From the NCBI RefSeq assembly GCF_900091415.1, contig NZ_FMHU01000001.1, forward strand, positions 930,001 through 994,000: a stretch of DNA of 64,000 nucleotides, given 5' to 3'. The notes beneath the pieces are model-generated. The model had not been told where the DNA came from. It did no database searches and worked only from the letters and a program-made list of their open reading frames with translations. Positions 30,760-40,037 of the stretch are shown piece by piece; the first letter of the stretch is position 1, and each line of letters begins with the position of its first letter. Both the position numbers and the translations under genes were made by a program. The stretch is from Micromonospora inyonensis (GTDB taxonomy: Bacteria; Actinomycetota; Actinomycetes; Mycobacteriales; Micromonosporaceae).

Positions 30760-31113
30760 AGGTTCGAAACCCCTTTCGCTGTGTCTAGGGTAACACGCTC
30801 AGGCACCGATGTCTCACCGCAGTCCTGACCGTAAGCGCAGCTCAGGGGCCACGTGAGAGGCATTTCTTCAGCTTGACATCCAGTCAAACCGATGATTTGA
30901 ACACGCTCCGTAACAACTGGAACACGTCCCGGTGCGGGTGTCCGGGCCATCCGCCACGGGATTGTCCCGCGAGCGGCGGGGTCCAGGGGATGCACTCGTT
31001 CGATGGTACCGGCCAGGACAAGGGCGGGCCCAGGTGTAGCGCCAGGCCGGCCGGGTGGAGGACATTGGAGGCACCCCGCCGTCCCCACCACCACCATGGT
31101 TCCCGGAGGTCTC
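30760..31113. other. intergenic region between carD and the thioredoxin-like gene
   Basis: It holds the carD promoter on the minus strand (TGTTACCCT extended -10-like, around 30788-30796). On the plus strand there is a TTGAC-ATCCA-GTCAA palindrome at 30873-30887, whose TTGACA could also serve as a -35 element. The GGAGG ribosome site of the downstream gene is near 31105. No further gene was seen. Confidence 0.5.
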
Positions 31114-31821
31114 ATGGGCATGCCCGACCCCAACGGCCCCTGGTCCACCGACGGCCTGCCCGACCTGCCTCCCGAGTGGGGACGGGTGGTCGTCCCGGAC
31201 GACGCCTCCACGCTCGCCCAGGAGGCCGCGCAGGTCCGCCGTGAGCTACACGAGGCGCGTCGGGCCACCCGACTGCGCTCGTTCCGGCGCACCCTGACCC
31301 TGCCCCTGCTGATCCTGATCGTGGCGGTCCTCACCACCCTGGCCGGGCTGGTCACCGTCACCTGGCCCCGGGCCGAGCGGCCGGCGACCCGGCCGTCCGC
31401 CCCGGCCGCCGAGCCGGCCGCCGACCCGGTCGGGCGTCCGCTGCCCGCCCTGGACCTGGTCGACGAGACCGAGGCGCCGGTGCCGGTGCGCAGCCTCCTG
31501 CCGGCGGTGATCCTGCTGGTGGACGCCTGCCCGTGCCCGGAGCGGGTGATCGAGGCGGCGGGCGCGGCCCCGCCGGGGGTACGGGTGGTCACCGTGGTCG
31601 GCGGGGGCACCGTCCCCGCTTCCCCCGACCCCGACCCCGTCCCCGGCGTACGCCGACTCGCCGACCCGGCCGGCGGGATGCGCGCCCTGACGCACACCGC
31701 CCCCGTCCCCGGTACGGTCGGTGCTCTCCTGGTGGACCGCACCGGCACCGTCGTCCGGGTCGTACCGGTGGTCGGCTCGGTGGAGGACTACCGGGGGGAA
31801 CTCACCCGCCTGGCCGGCTGA
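31114..31821 (+). CDS. membrane-anchored thioredoxin-like protein
   Basis: 235 residues from the ATG that follows GGAGGTCTC. The cytoplasmic N-terminus contains a short coiled coil (TLAQEAAQVRRELHEARRAT), then one membrane helix (LTLPLLILIVAVLTTLAGLV), an Ala/Pro linker and an extracytoplasmic domain of thioredoxin-like pattern: LPALDLVDETEAPVPVRSLL, ILLVDACPCPERV with a CPC in the position of CxxC, and VGALLVDRTGTVVRVVPVVG. The single CPC makes a redox role uncertain. Function unknown. Confidence 0.7.
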   Translation: MGMPDPNGPWSTDGLPDLPPEWGRVVVPDDASTLAQEAAQVRRELHEARRATRLRSFRRTLTLPLLILIVAVLTTLAGLVTVTWPRAERPATRPSAPAAEPAADPVGRPLPALDLVDETEAPVPVRSLLPAVILLVDACPCPERVIEAAGAAPPGVRVVTVVGGGTVPASPDPDPVPGVRRLADPAGGMRALTHTAPVPGTVGALLVDRTGTVVRVVPVVGSVEDYRGELTRLAG

Positions 31822-31844
31822 GCCGCCGCCTGCGGGGCTCACCG

Positions 31845-32504
31845 TCAGCCGAGGGCGACCAGCATGGTGGTGAGTTCCACCGCGCCCTCCTGCGGGTGCG
31901 TGATCCGCACCGAGAGCGGGGCGCCGGTCCCGGTGACACCGATCGAGTGCAGCGTCCCGTCGCACCCGCTGACCCGCCGGCCGGTCCAGAGCCGGCCGTT
32001 GCCCAGCCGGACCAGCAGGTCGCCCCCACCGTCGCAGATCACCAGCAGTTGGTACCGGACGCCCGGCGCACCGTGGGCCTGCCGGCGCAGTTCCCGGACG
32101 TTGTCGGTCAGCAGCCGGGTCTCCTGCCAGAGGACCCTGCCCAACCGGGACGCGCCAGCCCCGGGACCATCCGGGCCCGCGCCGAGCCCCCGACCCGACG
32201 AGGGGTCGACGACGACCCAGGCGCCCGGCACCGGGCCGGTCCGGCCGCCGGACAGGTCGACCGTCCGGCCGGTCGACGGTTCGACCAGTACCGTCCGGCC
32301 GCCGCCGGTCCAGGGCACTGCGGGTGGGATCGCCGAGGCACCGGAGGCGGCTGCCGCCCGCATGACGACGTCGGCGCGCGGTGCCATCGCGGCACCCGGC
32401 GTGGCCCGGGGGTCGGCGGCGGTCCACCAGCCGGCGCCGGCGAGCAGCGCGACCACGGTCAGTCCGGCCAGCCATCCGGACCGCCCCTCGACGTGGGAGT
32501 CCAT
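31845..32504 (-). CDS. secreted or membrane-anchored protein of unknown function
   Basis: 219 residues. One hydrophobic segment near the N-terminus (GWLAGLTVVALLAGAGWWTA) acts as signal anchor. The rest is extracytoplasmic, with two cysteines (VICDGGG and VSGCDGTLH) that could form a disulfide and a beta-rich ending. No domain recognised. It is convergent with the thioredoxin-like gene, 23 bp apart, and downstream of the type III PKS gene in the same direction. Confidence 0.7.
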   Translation of the reverse strand: MDSHVEGRSGWLAGLTVVALLAGAGWWTAADPRATPGAAMAPRADVVMRAAAASGASAIPPAVPWTGGGRTVLVEPSTGRTVDLSGGRTGPVPGAWVVVDPSSGRGLGAGPDGPGAGASRLGRVLWQETRLLTDNVRELRRQAHGAPGVRYQLLVICDGGGDLLVRLGNGRLWTGRRVSGCDGTLHSIGVTGTGAPLSVRITHPQEGAVELTTMLVALG

Positions 32505-32616
32505 CGATCGAGCCTAACCGTCGGCGGCGCCGCGCACCGCACCCGTCCGGGGTCACGGCCGGTCGTCGTCCGGACGGCCCGGCGTGGACGCCGGTCCACG
32601 ACAGCGCGACCGGCCC

Positions 32617-33666
32617 TCAACGCCGGTGTTCCAGCAGGGCGGCGTAGAGCGTCAGGCCGGGGCCGAACGCGAGCATGACGACCCGCTGCGGCGGGGCGGG
32701 CCGCCGGAACAGCCGGTCCAGGATCAGCAGCACCGTCGGCGAGGAACAGTTGCCATGCTCGGCCAGCGTCTCCCGGGACGCGGCCAGGGCCTGCTCCGGC
32801 AGCGCCAGTTCCCGCTCCACCACGTTGAGGATGCGCGGGCCGCCGGGGTGCACCGCCCAGCCGTCCACCCCGGACCGGTCGGCCCCGTGCCGGGCCAGCA
32901 GGCCGTCGGCCAGCCCGCGGACGTGCGTCGAGAGCACCTGCGGGACCTTCGGGGAGAGTCCCATCCGGAACCCGGTGTCGGTGACCTCCCAGGTCATGTG
33001 GTCGGCGGTGGAGGTGTCGGTCACGGCGGCCACCTCGCGCAGCGCGTAGCCCGGGCCGCCCGGCACGAGCACGGCGGCCACCGCGGCGTCCGAGAAGAGC
33101 GCGTGGGAGACGATCTGCTGGGTGTCCGACCGGGACGTGGCGGGCTGGATGTGCAGGCTGGTCAGTTCGGCGCAGAGCAGCAGCGCCGGCCGGCCACGGG
33201 CGGCGACGAAGTCACCGGCCGCGCCCAGCCCGGGCAGCGCCGCGTAGCAGCCCATGTGCCCGACGAACATGCGCTGGGTGTCCGGTGCCATGCCGAGGTC
33301 GCGGGCGAGCATGATGTCCAGCCCCGGGGTGGCGTACCCGGTGCAGGAGCAGACCACGAAGAGCCCGATGTCACCCGCGGAGAGCCCGGCCGAGGTGAGC
33401 GCCCGGCCGACCGCCTCCTTGCCGAGCGGCAGCGCCTCGATCTGGTAGCGGCGCATCCGCCGCTCGGTCGGCCACTCCGAGACGTCCTCCAGCAGCGGGC
33501 TGACCGCCGCCTGCCGCCGGCTCACGCCGGAGTTCGCGAAGATCCGCCGGGCCAGCACGCGGGTGACCCCGGAGTAGTGGCCGGCGAAGAAGCCGTTCCA
33601 GAGTTCGTCCTGGGCGGCGGACGACGGTTGCGCCGTACCGAGACCCGCGATCACCGGCACGGCCAT
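32617..33666 (-). CDS. type III polyketide synthase (chalcone synthase-like)
   Basis: 349 residues. The catalytic triad is Cys140 (GHMGCYAALPGL), His273 (WAVHPGGPRIL) and Asn306 (EHGNCSSPTVLL). The gatekeeper-like Phe and the loop GFRMGLSPKVPQ are present. The enzyme would extend an acyl starter with malonyl-CoA and cyclise it to a pyrone, resorcinol or phloroglucinol-type ring. It lies downstream of a UbiG-like methyltransferase gene and near a UbiA prenyltransferase gene, so the product is probably O-methylated and prenylated. Good GAGAGGTGGGAAC ribosome site. Confidence 0.92.
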   Translation of the reverse strand: MAVPVIAGLGTAQPSSAAQDELWNGFFAGHYSGVTRVLARRIFANSGVSRRQAAVSPLLEDVSEWPTERRMRRYQIEALPLGKEAVGRALTSAGLSAGDIGLFVVCSCTGYATPGLDIMLARDLGMAPDTQRMFVGHMGCYAALPGLGAAGDFVAARGRPALLLCAELTSLHIQPATSRSDTQQIVSHALFSDAAVAAVLVPGGPGYALREVAAVTDTSTADHMTWEVTDTGFRMGLSPKVPQVLSTHVRGLADGLLARHGADRSGVDGWAVHPGGPRILNVVERELALPEQALAASRETLAEHGNCSSPTVLLILDRLFRRPAPPQRVVMLAFGPGLTLYAALLEHRR

Positions 33667-33765
33667 GTTCCCACCTCTCGTCGCGCATCGGCTGCCTGGA
33701 GGACCAACGAGGAACCCGGCCGTCCCGGTCCGCCCGGCTTCCCCTCTACCCCTGCGCCGCGCCGG

Positions 33766-34536
33766 CTACCCCTGGCGGATCCCCCGCCCCTGGTAGAGCA
33801 CGGCGGCGGACCGGGTCGGCACGATCCGGGGCGCCCGGGCGGCGCGCAGGGCACGGGGGGCCAGCCCCGGCACGGCCTGGCGGAGCAGCCAGGCGGCCAT
33901 CCCGACGGTCTGTGGACGGACGCCGCGTACCCGCAGCGCGACGCCGTGCCGCGCGCACTCGCGCACCAGTTCGCGGTCGTCGACGAAGAGACGGGGGTCG
34001 TGGATGCCGCGCGGCACGGCCGGCAGCCGCTCACCGATGCGGACCGTGACCAGACGGCTGAGCGCCGTGTCGTTGAGCGTGTCCAGCACGAGCAGCCCGC
34101 CGGGGCGCAGCAGGCGGCACGCCTCGGCCACCGCCCGCCGCCAGTCGGGTACGTGCTCCAGGATCTCGCCGGCGGCCACCACGTCCGCGCAGCCGTCCGC
34201 CAGCGGCACCGCCGTGGCGTCGGCGTTGACCACCGTGACACCGTGCGCCGCGGCCTGCTCCAGCGCGGAGCGGGTCAGGTCCACCCCCACGTGCCGGTAA
34301 CCCTTGCCGGCCAGGTGCGGCGCGAGCAGTCCGGCCCCGCAGCCCAGGTCGACCAGGAGCGCGCCGGGCCGGCGGGCGGGCGGCACCAGTGCGGCGCGCG
34401 CCTCGGCGAGCCAGTGCAGCATCGCGAACACCCCGTCCGGACGCCACCACTCGCCGGCCAGGTCGTCGTACTGCCGGGGGTCGTTGGGGGGAAGCGCACA
34501 CTCGCGGGAGGACACCGGCGCCGAACCATCTCGCAT
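33766..34536 (-). CDS. class I SAM-dependent methyltransferase, UbiG-like
   Basis: 256 residues. SAM motif I is VDLGCGAGLLAP; motif II/III is seen in GEILEHVPDWRRAVAE and LRPGGLLVLDTLN. The N-terminus YDDLAGEWWRPDGVFAMLHW matches UbiG, which O-methylates polyprenylated hydroquinone or catechol rings. It is upstream of the type III PKS gene on the same strand and 45 bp from the divergent UbiA gene, so it probably methylates a phenolic product of this locus. Confidence 0.87.
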   Translation of the reverse strand: MRDGSAPVSSRECALPPNDPRQYDDLAGEWWRPDGVFAMLHWLAEARAALVPPARRPGALLVDLGCGAGLLAPHLAGKGYRHVGVDLTRSALEQAAAHGVTVVNADATAVPLADGCADVVAAGEILEHVPDWRRAVAEACRLLRPGGLLVLDTLNDTALSRLVTVRIGERLPAVPRGIHDPRLFVDDRELVRECARHGVALRVRGVRPQTVGMAAWLLRQAVPGLAPRALRAARAPRIVPTRSAAVLYQGRGIRQG

Positions 34537-34581
34537 GGTTCGAGCGTGGCACGACCGGCCGGTAACGACCAGACTTCTCTT

Positions 34582-35421
34582 ATGTGGCGAACGGTGTTAG
34601 GGCTGGTCAGAGCATGTCATCCGGAACCGGCCGCCGCGGTGACCGTGGTGGCCGGGCTGCTCGCCTGGGGCGTCGGGCACGCCCCGGCCGGAGTCGCCTC
34701 GGTGGTGGCCACCGTGCTCGCCAGCCAACTCGCGGTCGGCTGGTCCAACGACCGGCTCGACGCCGACCGGGACGAACTGGTCGGCCGGGCCGACAAGCCG
34801 GTGGTGGCCGGGACGGTCAGTCGCCGGACGCTCGGCCGGGGCACGGTCCTGGCCGCGCTGGCGGCCCCGCTGGTGGCGCTGACCACCAACCCGACGGCGG
34901 CGTTGTGCGCGGCGGTCGGCCTGGTCGCCGCCCTGCTCTACAACTGGCCGCTGAAGTCCACCCCGGTCTCCGTGTTGCCGTACGCGGTCTCCTTCGGCTC
35001 GCTGCCGGCGTTCGTGGTGCTGGCCCTGCCGGGCGCGCCGACCCCGCCGGTCTGGCCGGTCGCCGCGGGGGGGCTGCTCGGCGCGGGCGCGCACTTCGCC
35101 AACGTCCTGCCGGACCTGGCCGACGACGCCCGCACCGGGGTGCACGGCCTACCGCACCGGCTCGGGGCCACCGGCAGCGGGGCAGCCGCCGCCGGGCTGC
35201 TGCTCGCCGCCACCGTCGTCCTGGTCCTGGGGCCGGCCGGGCCACCGTCCTGGCCGGGCCTGTCGGCGGTCGCCGCCGCCGCCGTGGTCCCGCCGCTGAG
35301 CTGGTACGGCAGCCGCCGCGCGGCCCGCGCCGGAGCCCGTCCGGTCGGCGCGTTCCGGGCGGTGATCCTGGTCGCGGTGATCGACGTGGCGCTGCTGGTG
35401 GCGAACGGCCGGGTGCTCTGA
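34582..35421 (+). CDS. UbiA-family prenyltransferase
   Basis: 279 residues with eight or nine membrane helices. The first Mg2+-diphosphate motif is NDRLDADRD (NDxxDxxxD type) at about 56-64, and a second acidic cluster is LADDARTGVHGLP. It would attach a prenyl group from a diphosphate donor to an aromatic acceptor in the membrane. ATG 34582 is chosen because it puts the first helix directly after a short lead; there is little room for a long leader since the divergent methyltransferase starts 45 bp away. It probably modifies the type III PKS product. Confidence 0.87.
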   Translation: MWRTVLGLVRACHPEPAAAVTVVAGLLAWGVGHAPAGVASVVATVLASQLAVGWSNDRLDADRDELVGRADKPVVAGTVSRRTLGRGTVLAALAAPLVALTTNPTAALCAAVGLVAALLYNWPLKSTPVSVLPYAVSFGSLPAFVVLALPGAPTPPVWPVAAGGLLGAGAHFANVLPDLADDARTGVHGLPHRLGATGSGAAAAGLLLAATVVLVLGPAGPPSWPGLSAVAAAAVVPPLSWYGSRRAARAGARPVGAFRAVILVAVIDVALLVANGRVL

Positions 35422-35560
35422 GAACGGTCGGCGGGCCGGCATTGCCGGGTCGCCGTGCACGGCTCGATCAGGCCCAACTACGCTGGAGCGCGGTCTGCGC
35501 GGGTATGGCCACCGCGCCGGGCGTACGTCCCGGTGGGGATCGCAACGAGGAGGACGCGAC

Positions 35561-36298
35561 GTGACGCGCTCGATCAGGGGCTCCCGACGGGCTGCCGTGC
35601 TGCTGGCCGGTGCGGTGGCGACGGGCCTGCTGGTGTCCGGCTGTGGGACCGGGCAGCTCGCCGAGACCGCCGTCAAGGAGCCGTCGGTCCAGGGCATCAA
35701 CACCGGCACCCCGGACGGCAGCTACCTCGTCCGCGGCCTGGTGGTCGACTTCCCGGGCGGCGAGGGCTACCCGGCCGGTGGCAACGCTCCGCTGAGCGTG
35801 GTGCTCTACAACGACACGCGGGATCCGGTCACGGTCACCGTCAGCACCGACAGCGCGCGGCAGATCGTGCTGGCCGGAGCCGACACCTCCCCCTCCGCGA
35901 GCCCGAGCGAGTCGGCCACGCCCACCCCCTCCGCCCCGGCCAGCCCCTCCGGGTCGGCCCCGGCCAGCCCGGCCTCGCCCGACCCGGCGAGCCCGTCGCC
36001 GACCGACCCGGTCAGCCCGTCGCCGACCGAGACGACCCCGGCCGGCGCGCCGGCCACCGTCGAGATCCCGCCGTTCGGCTACGCCCAGCTCAACCAGCAG
36101 GGCGGCCGGTTCTTCCAGCTCGTCGGCCTGAACGAGGAGCTGCGCCCCGGCCAGCAGGTCGACCTCGTCTTCGACTTCGGCAACGGCAAGCGGGTCACCA
36201 CCCCGGCCCCGGTCGGTGTGCCGCTGTCGCCCCAGGCTCCGCCGTCGCCGATCATCGAGCGGCACGGCGGCGAGGGCGGCGAAGAGGGCGGCCACTGA
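35561..36298 (+). CDS. lpqE: lipoprotein, LpqE-like
   Basis: 245 residues. A lipobox LLVSGC with the lipidated Cys at about 28 follows a twin-arginine-rich start. The mature part has a beta domain (SYLVRGLVVDFPGGEGYPAGG; PLSVVLYNDTRDPVTVTV) interrupted by a long Ser/Pro/Ala low-complexity insert (about 108-165), then a second half with FDFGNGKRV. It lies directly before radA and disA, the position of lpqE (Rv3584) in Mycobacterium, and the fold pattern fits; the role is unproven (copper-chaperone-like domains have been suggested for such proteins). GTG start with GAGGAGG. Confidence 0.75.
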   Translation: MTRSIRGSRRAAVLLAGAVATGLLVSGCGTGQLAETAVKEPSVQGINTGTPDGSYLVRGLVVDFPGGEGYPAGGNAPLSVVLYNDTRDPVTVTVSTDSARQIVLAGADTSPSASPSESATPTPSAPASPSGSAPASPASPDPASPSPTDPVSPSPTETTPAGAPATVEIPPFGYAQLNQQGGRFFQLVGLNEELRPGQQVDLVFDFGNGKRVTTPAPVGVPLSPQAPPSPIIERHGGEGGEEGGH

Positions 36299-36387
36299 GC
36301 CCCTCCGGTAGTCACCGACGACACCGTCGGCGTGGCGCAGGCCATGCCGGCGGTGTTCTCGTCGTACGGGTTGGTTAACGTCCTGGT

Positions 36388-37839
36388 GTGACGACCTCCC
36401 GAGCGACCCCGCGCGGCGCGGCCGGTTCCGCCCGCTCCCGGGCGGCCCGTGAGCCCCGCCCGGCGTACGAGTGCGACGCCTGCGGCCACCAGCCGCCGAA
36501 ATGGGTGGGGCGCTGCCCGGAGTGTGGCGAGTGGGGCTCCGTGGTCGAGTGCACGCTCACCGGGCCGACGGTCTCCGGCCGGCTGGTCAGCTCCCGGATG
36601 CCCGCCGAGCCGGCCCGACCGATCGCCACCATCAGCGCCGCTCCCGCGAAGGCCCGCCCGACCGGGGTGGCCGAGCTGGACCGGGTGCTCGGTGGCGGGC
36701 TGGTGCCAGGCGCGGTGGTGCTGCTCGCCGGTGAGCCCGGAGTCGGCAAGTCCACCCTGCTGCTCGACGTGGCCCAGCAGTGGGCCGCCGGTGCGGGCAG
36801 CCCCTCCCTGGTGGTCAGCGGCGAGGAGTCGGTGAGCCAGGTCCGGCTCCGGGCCGAGCGGATGGACGCCCTGCACGACCAGCTCTACCTGGCCGCCGAG
36901 AACGACCTCGGTGCGGTGCTCGGACACCTCGACGCGGTCAAGCCCGGCCTGCTGGTGCTCGACTCGGTGCAGACCATCTCCACACCGGGCACCGACGGGG
37001 TGCCCGGCGGGGTGACCCAGGTGCGCGCGGTCACCGCCGCACTGGTCGCGGTGGCCAAGGAGCGGGGCATCGCCACCGTCCTGGTCGGTCACGTCACCAA
37101 GGACGGTCAGGTCGCCGGCCCCCGCGTGCTGGAGCACCTGGTCGACGTGGTGCTGCACTTCGAGGGCGACAAGCACTCCTCGCTGCGGCTGGTCCGGGGC
37201 GTGAAGAACCGCTTCGGCGCGGCCGACGAGGTGGGCTGCTTCGAGATGCACGAGCGGGGCATCAGCAGCCTCGCCGACCCGTCCGGGCTGTTCCTGACCC
37301 GCTACGCCGAGCCCGTGCCGGGCACCTGCGTGACCGTGGCGATGGAAGGGCGGCGCGCACTGGTCACCGAGGTCCAGGCGCTGATCGGGGCGACGGTGGC
37401 CGGCTCGCCCCGGCGTACCGTCTCCGGGTTGGACGGTGCCCGGCTGGCGATGGTGCTCGCCGTGCTCCAGCGCCGCACCGAACGGCTGACCCTGCACGAC
37501 CGCGAGGTCTTCGCGGCGACCGTGGGGGGCATCCGGGTGGTCGAGCCGGCCGCCGACCTGGCGGTGGCGCTCGCGGTCGCCTCCGGTGGGCTCAACCTGG
37601 CCATCGCCCCGCACCTGGTGGCGATCGGCGAGGTCGGGCTGACCGGCGAGGTACGCCGGGTCGGCGCGGTCCCCCGCCGGCTGGCCGAGGCGACCCGGCT
37701 GGGGTTCCGGCTGGCCCTGGTGCCCACCGGCTGCGGGCCCGGTGCCTCGGGGGTCAGCGCCCCGGAGAACATGCAGGTGATCGAGGTCGCCGACGTCCGG
37801 GCGGCGTTGCAGTGCGCCGCCCGTGCCTCGGCCGAGTGA
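36388..37839 (+). CDS. radA: DNA repair protein RadA (Sms)
   Basis: 483 residues. It has the N-terminal C4 zinc finger (Cys29, Cys32, Cys43, Cys46), Walker A GEPGVGKST with Lys121, the RadA-specific KNRFG at 273-277, and the C-terminal Lon-protease-like domain without the protease residues. RadA is a branch-migration helicase for recombination intermediates. The GTG at 36388 is the start. It precedes disA by 116 bp, the usual actinobacterial pair; RadA is known to restrain DisA in other bacteria. Confidence 0.95.
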   Translation: MTTSRATPRGAAGSARSRAAREPRPAYECDACGHQPPKWVGRCPECGEWGSVVECTLTGPTVSGRLVSSRMPAEPARPIATISAAPAKARPTGVAELDRVLGGGLVPGAVVLLAGEPGVGKSTLLLDVAQQWAAGAGSPSLVVSGEESVSQVRLRAERMDALHDQLYLAAENDLGAVLGHLDAVKPGLLVLDSVQTISTPGTDGVPGGVTQVRAVTAALVAVAKERGIATVLVGHVTKDGQVAGPRVLEHLVDVVLHFEGDKHSSLRLVRGVKNRFGAADEVGCFEMHERGISSLADPSGLFLTRYAEPVPGTCVTVAMEGRRALVTEVQALIGATVAGSPRRTVSGLDGARLAMVLAVLQRRTERLTLHDREVFAATVGGIRVVEPAADLAVALAVASGGLNLAIAPHLVAIGEVGLTGEVRRVGAVPRRLAEATRLGFRLALVPTGCGPGASGVSAPENMQVIEVADVRAALQCAARASAE

Positions 37840-37955
37840 CCCACCGGCCGGGCCGGTGGTGGGCAGCGCTTCCGCAGGTGGGGGGAGTCGGACACCGTGA
37901 CACATCACAGTAACCACGAGAGCACCCAACGCACGTCAGTCCGTAGACTGTCCGC

Positions 37956-39146
37956 GTGCCGATCGACCGCGATGCCAGCAAGCCAGCCGGCGCGACGCCC
38001 CATGCCCGCAGCGGCCCCCTGGGCTCGCCGGCACGACCGATCAGTGTCAACGTGACCGGCGTCGCCAGCACCGTCGGGGCCGGGGGTGACCCGCTCCGGG
38101 CGAACCTCGCCCTCATGGCGCCCGGCACCGCGCTCCGCGACGGCCTGGAGCGCATCCTGCGGGGCCGCACCGGCGCGCTGATCGTCCTGGGTTACGACAA
38201 GGTCGTCGAGACGCTCTGCACCGGCGGTTTCCCGCTCGACGTGGAGTTCTCCGCCACCCGCATCCGCGAACTCTGCAAGATGGACGGCGCCGTGGTGCTG
38301 TCCAGCGACGGCACCCGGATCGTCCGGGCGGCGGTGCACCTGATGCCCGACCCGTCCATCCCGACGGAGGAGTCGGGCACCCGGCACCGCACCGCCGAGC
38401 GGGTGGCCCGGCAGACCGGTTACCCCGTCATCTCGGTCAGCCAGTCGATGCGGATCATCAGCCTCTACGTCAACGGTCAGCGGCACGTACTGGACGACTC
38501 GGCCGCCATCCTCTCCCGGGCCAACCAGGCGTTGGCCACCCTGGAGCGCTACAAGCTGCGGCTGGACGAGGTCTCCGGCACCCTCTCGGCACTGGAGATC
38601 GAGGATCTGGTCACCGTCCGGGACGCGGTGGCGGTGGTGCAACGGCTGGAGATGGTCCGCCGGATCGCCGACGAGATCGCCGGCTACGTGGTCGAGCTGG
38701 GCACCGACGGCCGGCTGCTCGCCCTCCAGCTCGACGAGCTGATGGCCGGAGTGGACGCCGACCGCACCCTGGTCATCCGGGACTACCTCCCCAGCGGCCG
38801 CAAGTCCCGCACCCTGGACGAAGCGCTGGTCGAGCTGGACCTGCTGGGGGCGACCGAACTGATCGACCTGGTCGCGGTGGCGAAGGCCATCGGCTACCCG
38901 GGTGCGTCCGACGCGCTGGACGCGGCGGTCAGCCCGCGCGGCTTCCGGCTGTTGGCCAAGGTGCCCCGCCTGCCGGTCTCCATCGTCGACCGGCTGGTGC
39001 TGCACTTCGGCAGCCTCCAGCGCCTGCTCGGCGCGACGGTGGAGGACCTCCAGGCCGTCGAGGGGGTCGGCGACGCCCGGGCCCGGGGCGTGCGGGAGGG
39101 GCTCTCCCGGCTCGCCGAGGCGTCGATCCTGGAGCGCTACGTCTGA
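37956..39146 (+). CDS. disA: DNA integrity scanning protein, diadenylate cyclase
   Basis: 396 residues. It makes c-di-AMP from two ATP and scans DNA. The DAC domain carries DGA (110-112) and RHR (143-145 in GTRHRTAER), both needed for catalysis. A helical spine follows, and the C-terminal helix-hairpin-helix domain ([21 protein letters not shown]) binds branched DNA. The N-terminal 45 residues are an extension beyond the usual DisA start, typical of this group of actinomycetes or the result of the GTG chosen. The product may influence osmolyte transport such as the OpuC system at 59-62.7 kb, but no c-di-AMP riboswitch was recognised. Confidence 0.95.
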   Translation: MPIDRDASKPAGATPHARSGPLGSPARPISVNVTGVASTVGAGGDPLRANLALMAPGTALRDGLERILRGRTGALIVLGYDKVVETLCTGGFPLDVEFSATRIRELCKMDGAVVLSSDGTRIVRAAVHLMPDPSIPTEESGTRHRTAERVARQTGYPVISVSQSMRIISLYVNGQRHVLDDSAAILSRANQALATLERYKLRLDEVSGTLSALEIEDLVTVRDAVAVVQRLEMVRRIADEIAGYVVELGTDGRLLALQLDELMAGVDADRTLVIRDYLPSGRKSRTLDEALVELDLLGATELIDLVAVAKAIGYPGASDALDAAVSPRGFRLLAKVPRLPVSIVDRLVLHFGSLQRLLGATVEDLQAVEGVGDARARGVREGLSRLAEASILERYV

Positions 39147-39151
39147 CCTGC

Positions 39152-39209
39152 GCTCCACCCGCCGAGGACGTTCGGCCGGAGCTCCACCCGCTGAGAACGT
39201 CCGGCCGGA
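39152..39209. repeat. 29-bp tandem direct repeat, two copies
   Basis: Copy 1 at 39152-39180 and copy 2 at 39181-39209 differ at three positions. Together they fill nearly the whole gap between the convergent disA stop and the stop of the next gene. No strong hairpin was seen in them. Confidence 0.8.
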
Positions 39210-39950
39210 TCAGTCCACGACGGTGAGCTTCACCGGGGCGCTGAGCTTGGCGTCGAGCCGTCCGAAGACCTGGTACGTCCCGGGCGGTGCCGGCTTTCCG
39301 CTCGCCAGGCCGTTGGCGCACTTCGTGGTGTCCAGCCCGTTCCAGGTCACCTGGTACGACCGCTCGAAGCCGGGGGTGAAGGACTGCACGTCCGAGCCCT
39401 TGGCGGTGCCGCAGGTGTCGGAGGACCACACCTTCTCCGCGCCCGATTTGACGAAGAGTTCCTGGAGGTCGGCGCCGACGTCCCGGGTGCACGTCCGGTC
39501 CGAGGTGTTCCTGATCCTGAGTTGCAGGTCGACCGTACCGCCGGAGCGGACCGAGGCGGGCGCCACCACCGGGGTCACCGAGACCTCGGCGTCGGTGCAC
39601 GCACCGGCACCCCCCGCCGGCACGATGGGGTCCCCGGGTCCCACCGGCGCGCCACTGGTCGCCGCCGGACCACCACCGTCACCCGGACCGCCACCGGCCG
39701 GGCCTCCACCGCCCGGCGCGCCGGGCCCGGCGGACGCTGGCGGCTCGCCTGACTGAGGAGTCAGCACGGAACCGGTCGGGTCACCTGCCGACGGTGTCGG
39801 GGTGGGCGACCGCTCCGGACTCGCGGTCTTGTCGCTCGACCCGGAGCACGAGTAGAGCACGACAATCAGGAACAGGATCCCCGCTCCAAGTACGACGGCA
39901 CGACGCCGCCAGTACACGGCGGGCGGCAGGGGGCCAACCGTCAGACGCAT
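39210..39950 (-). CDS. membrane-anchored protein of unknown function (Rv3587c position)
   Basis: 246 residues. One membrane helix near the N-terminus (AVVLGAGILFLIVVLYSC), a Pro/Gly/Ala-rich linker (about 45-115), then an extracytoplasmic beta domain with conserved cysteines (GACTDAEVSV, NTSDRTCTRDVG, SSDTCGTAKG, DTTKCANG) that probably form two disulfides. The domain pattern resembles DUF4232-like immunoglobulin folds. The gene lies opposite disA, as the membrane protein Rv3587c does in mycobacteria. Confidence 0.75.
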   Translation of the reverse strand: MRLTVGPLPPAVYWRRRAVVLGAGILFLIVVLYSCSGSSDKTASPERSPTPTPSAGDPTGSVLTPQSGEPPASAGPGAPGGGGPAGGGPGDGGGPAATSGAPVGPGDPIVPAGGAGACTDAEVSVTPVVAPASVRSGGTVDLQLRIRNTSDRTCTRDVGADLQELFVKSGAEKVWSSDTCGTAKGSDVQSFTPGFERSYQVTWNGLDTTKCANGLASGKPAPPGTYQVFGRLDAKLSAPVKLTVVD

Positions 39951-40037
39951 GATGTCCCCACCGTAGCGGCGCAGCGCTCCCCGACCGGGCGCGACGCGCC
40001 GGGACGGCAGCGGCTCACCGTGCCAACTCCTCGCCCT

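Noticed and set aside
32584..34581. Upstream extension of the UbiA reading frame across the PKS and methyltransferase genes
   Set aside because: The part before 34582 is an antisense shadow; the prenyltransferase family begins at the chosen ATG.
37840..37955. Possible c-di-AMP riboswitch or terminator between radA and disA
   Set aside because: No recognisable ydaO core or strong hairpin; only an ordinary 116-bp gap.
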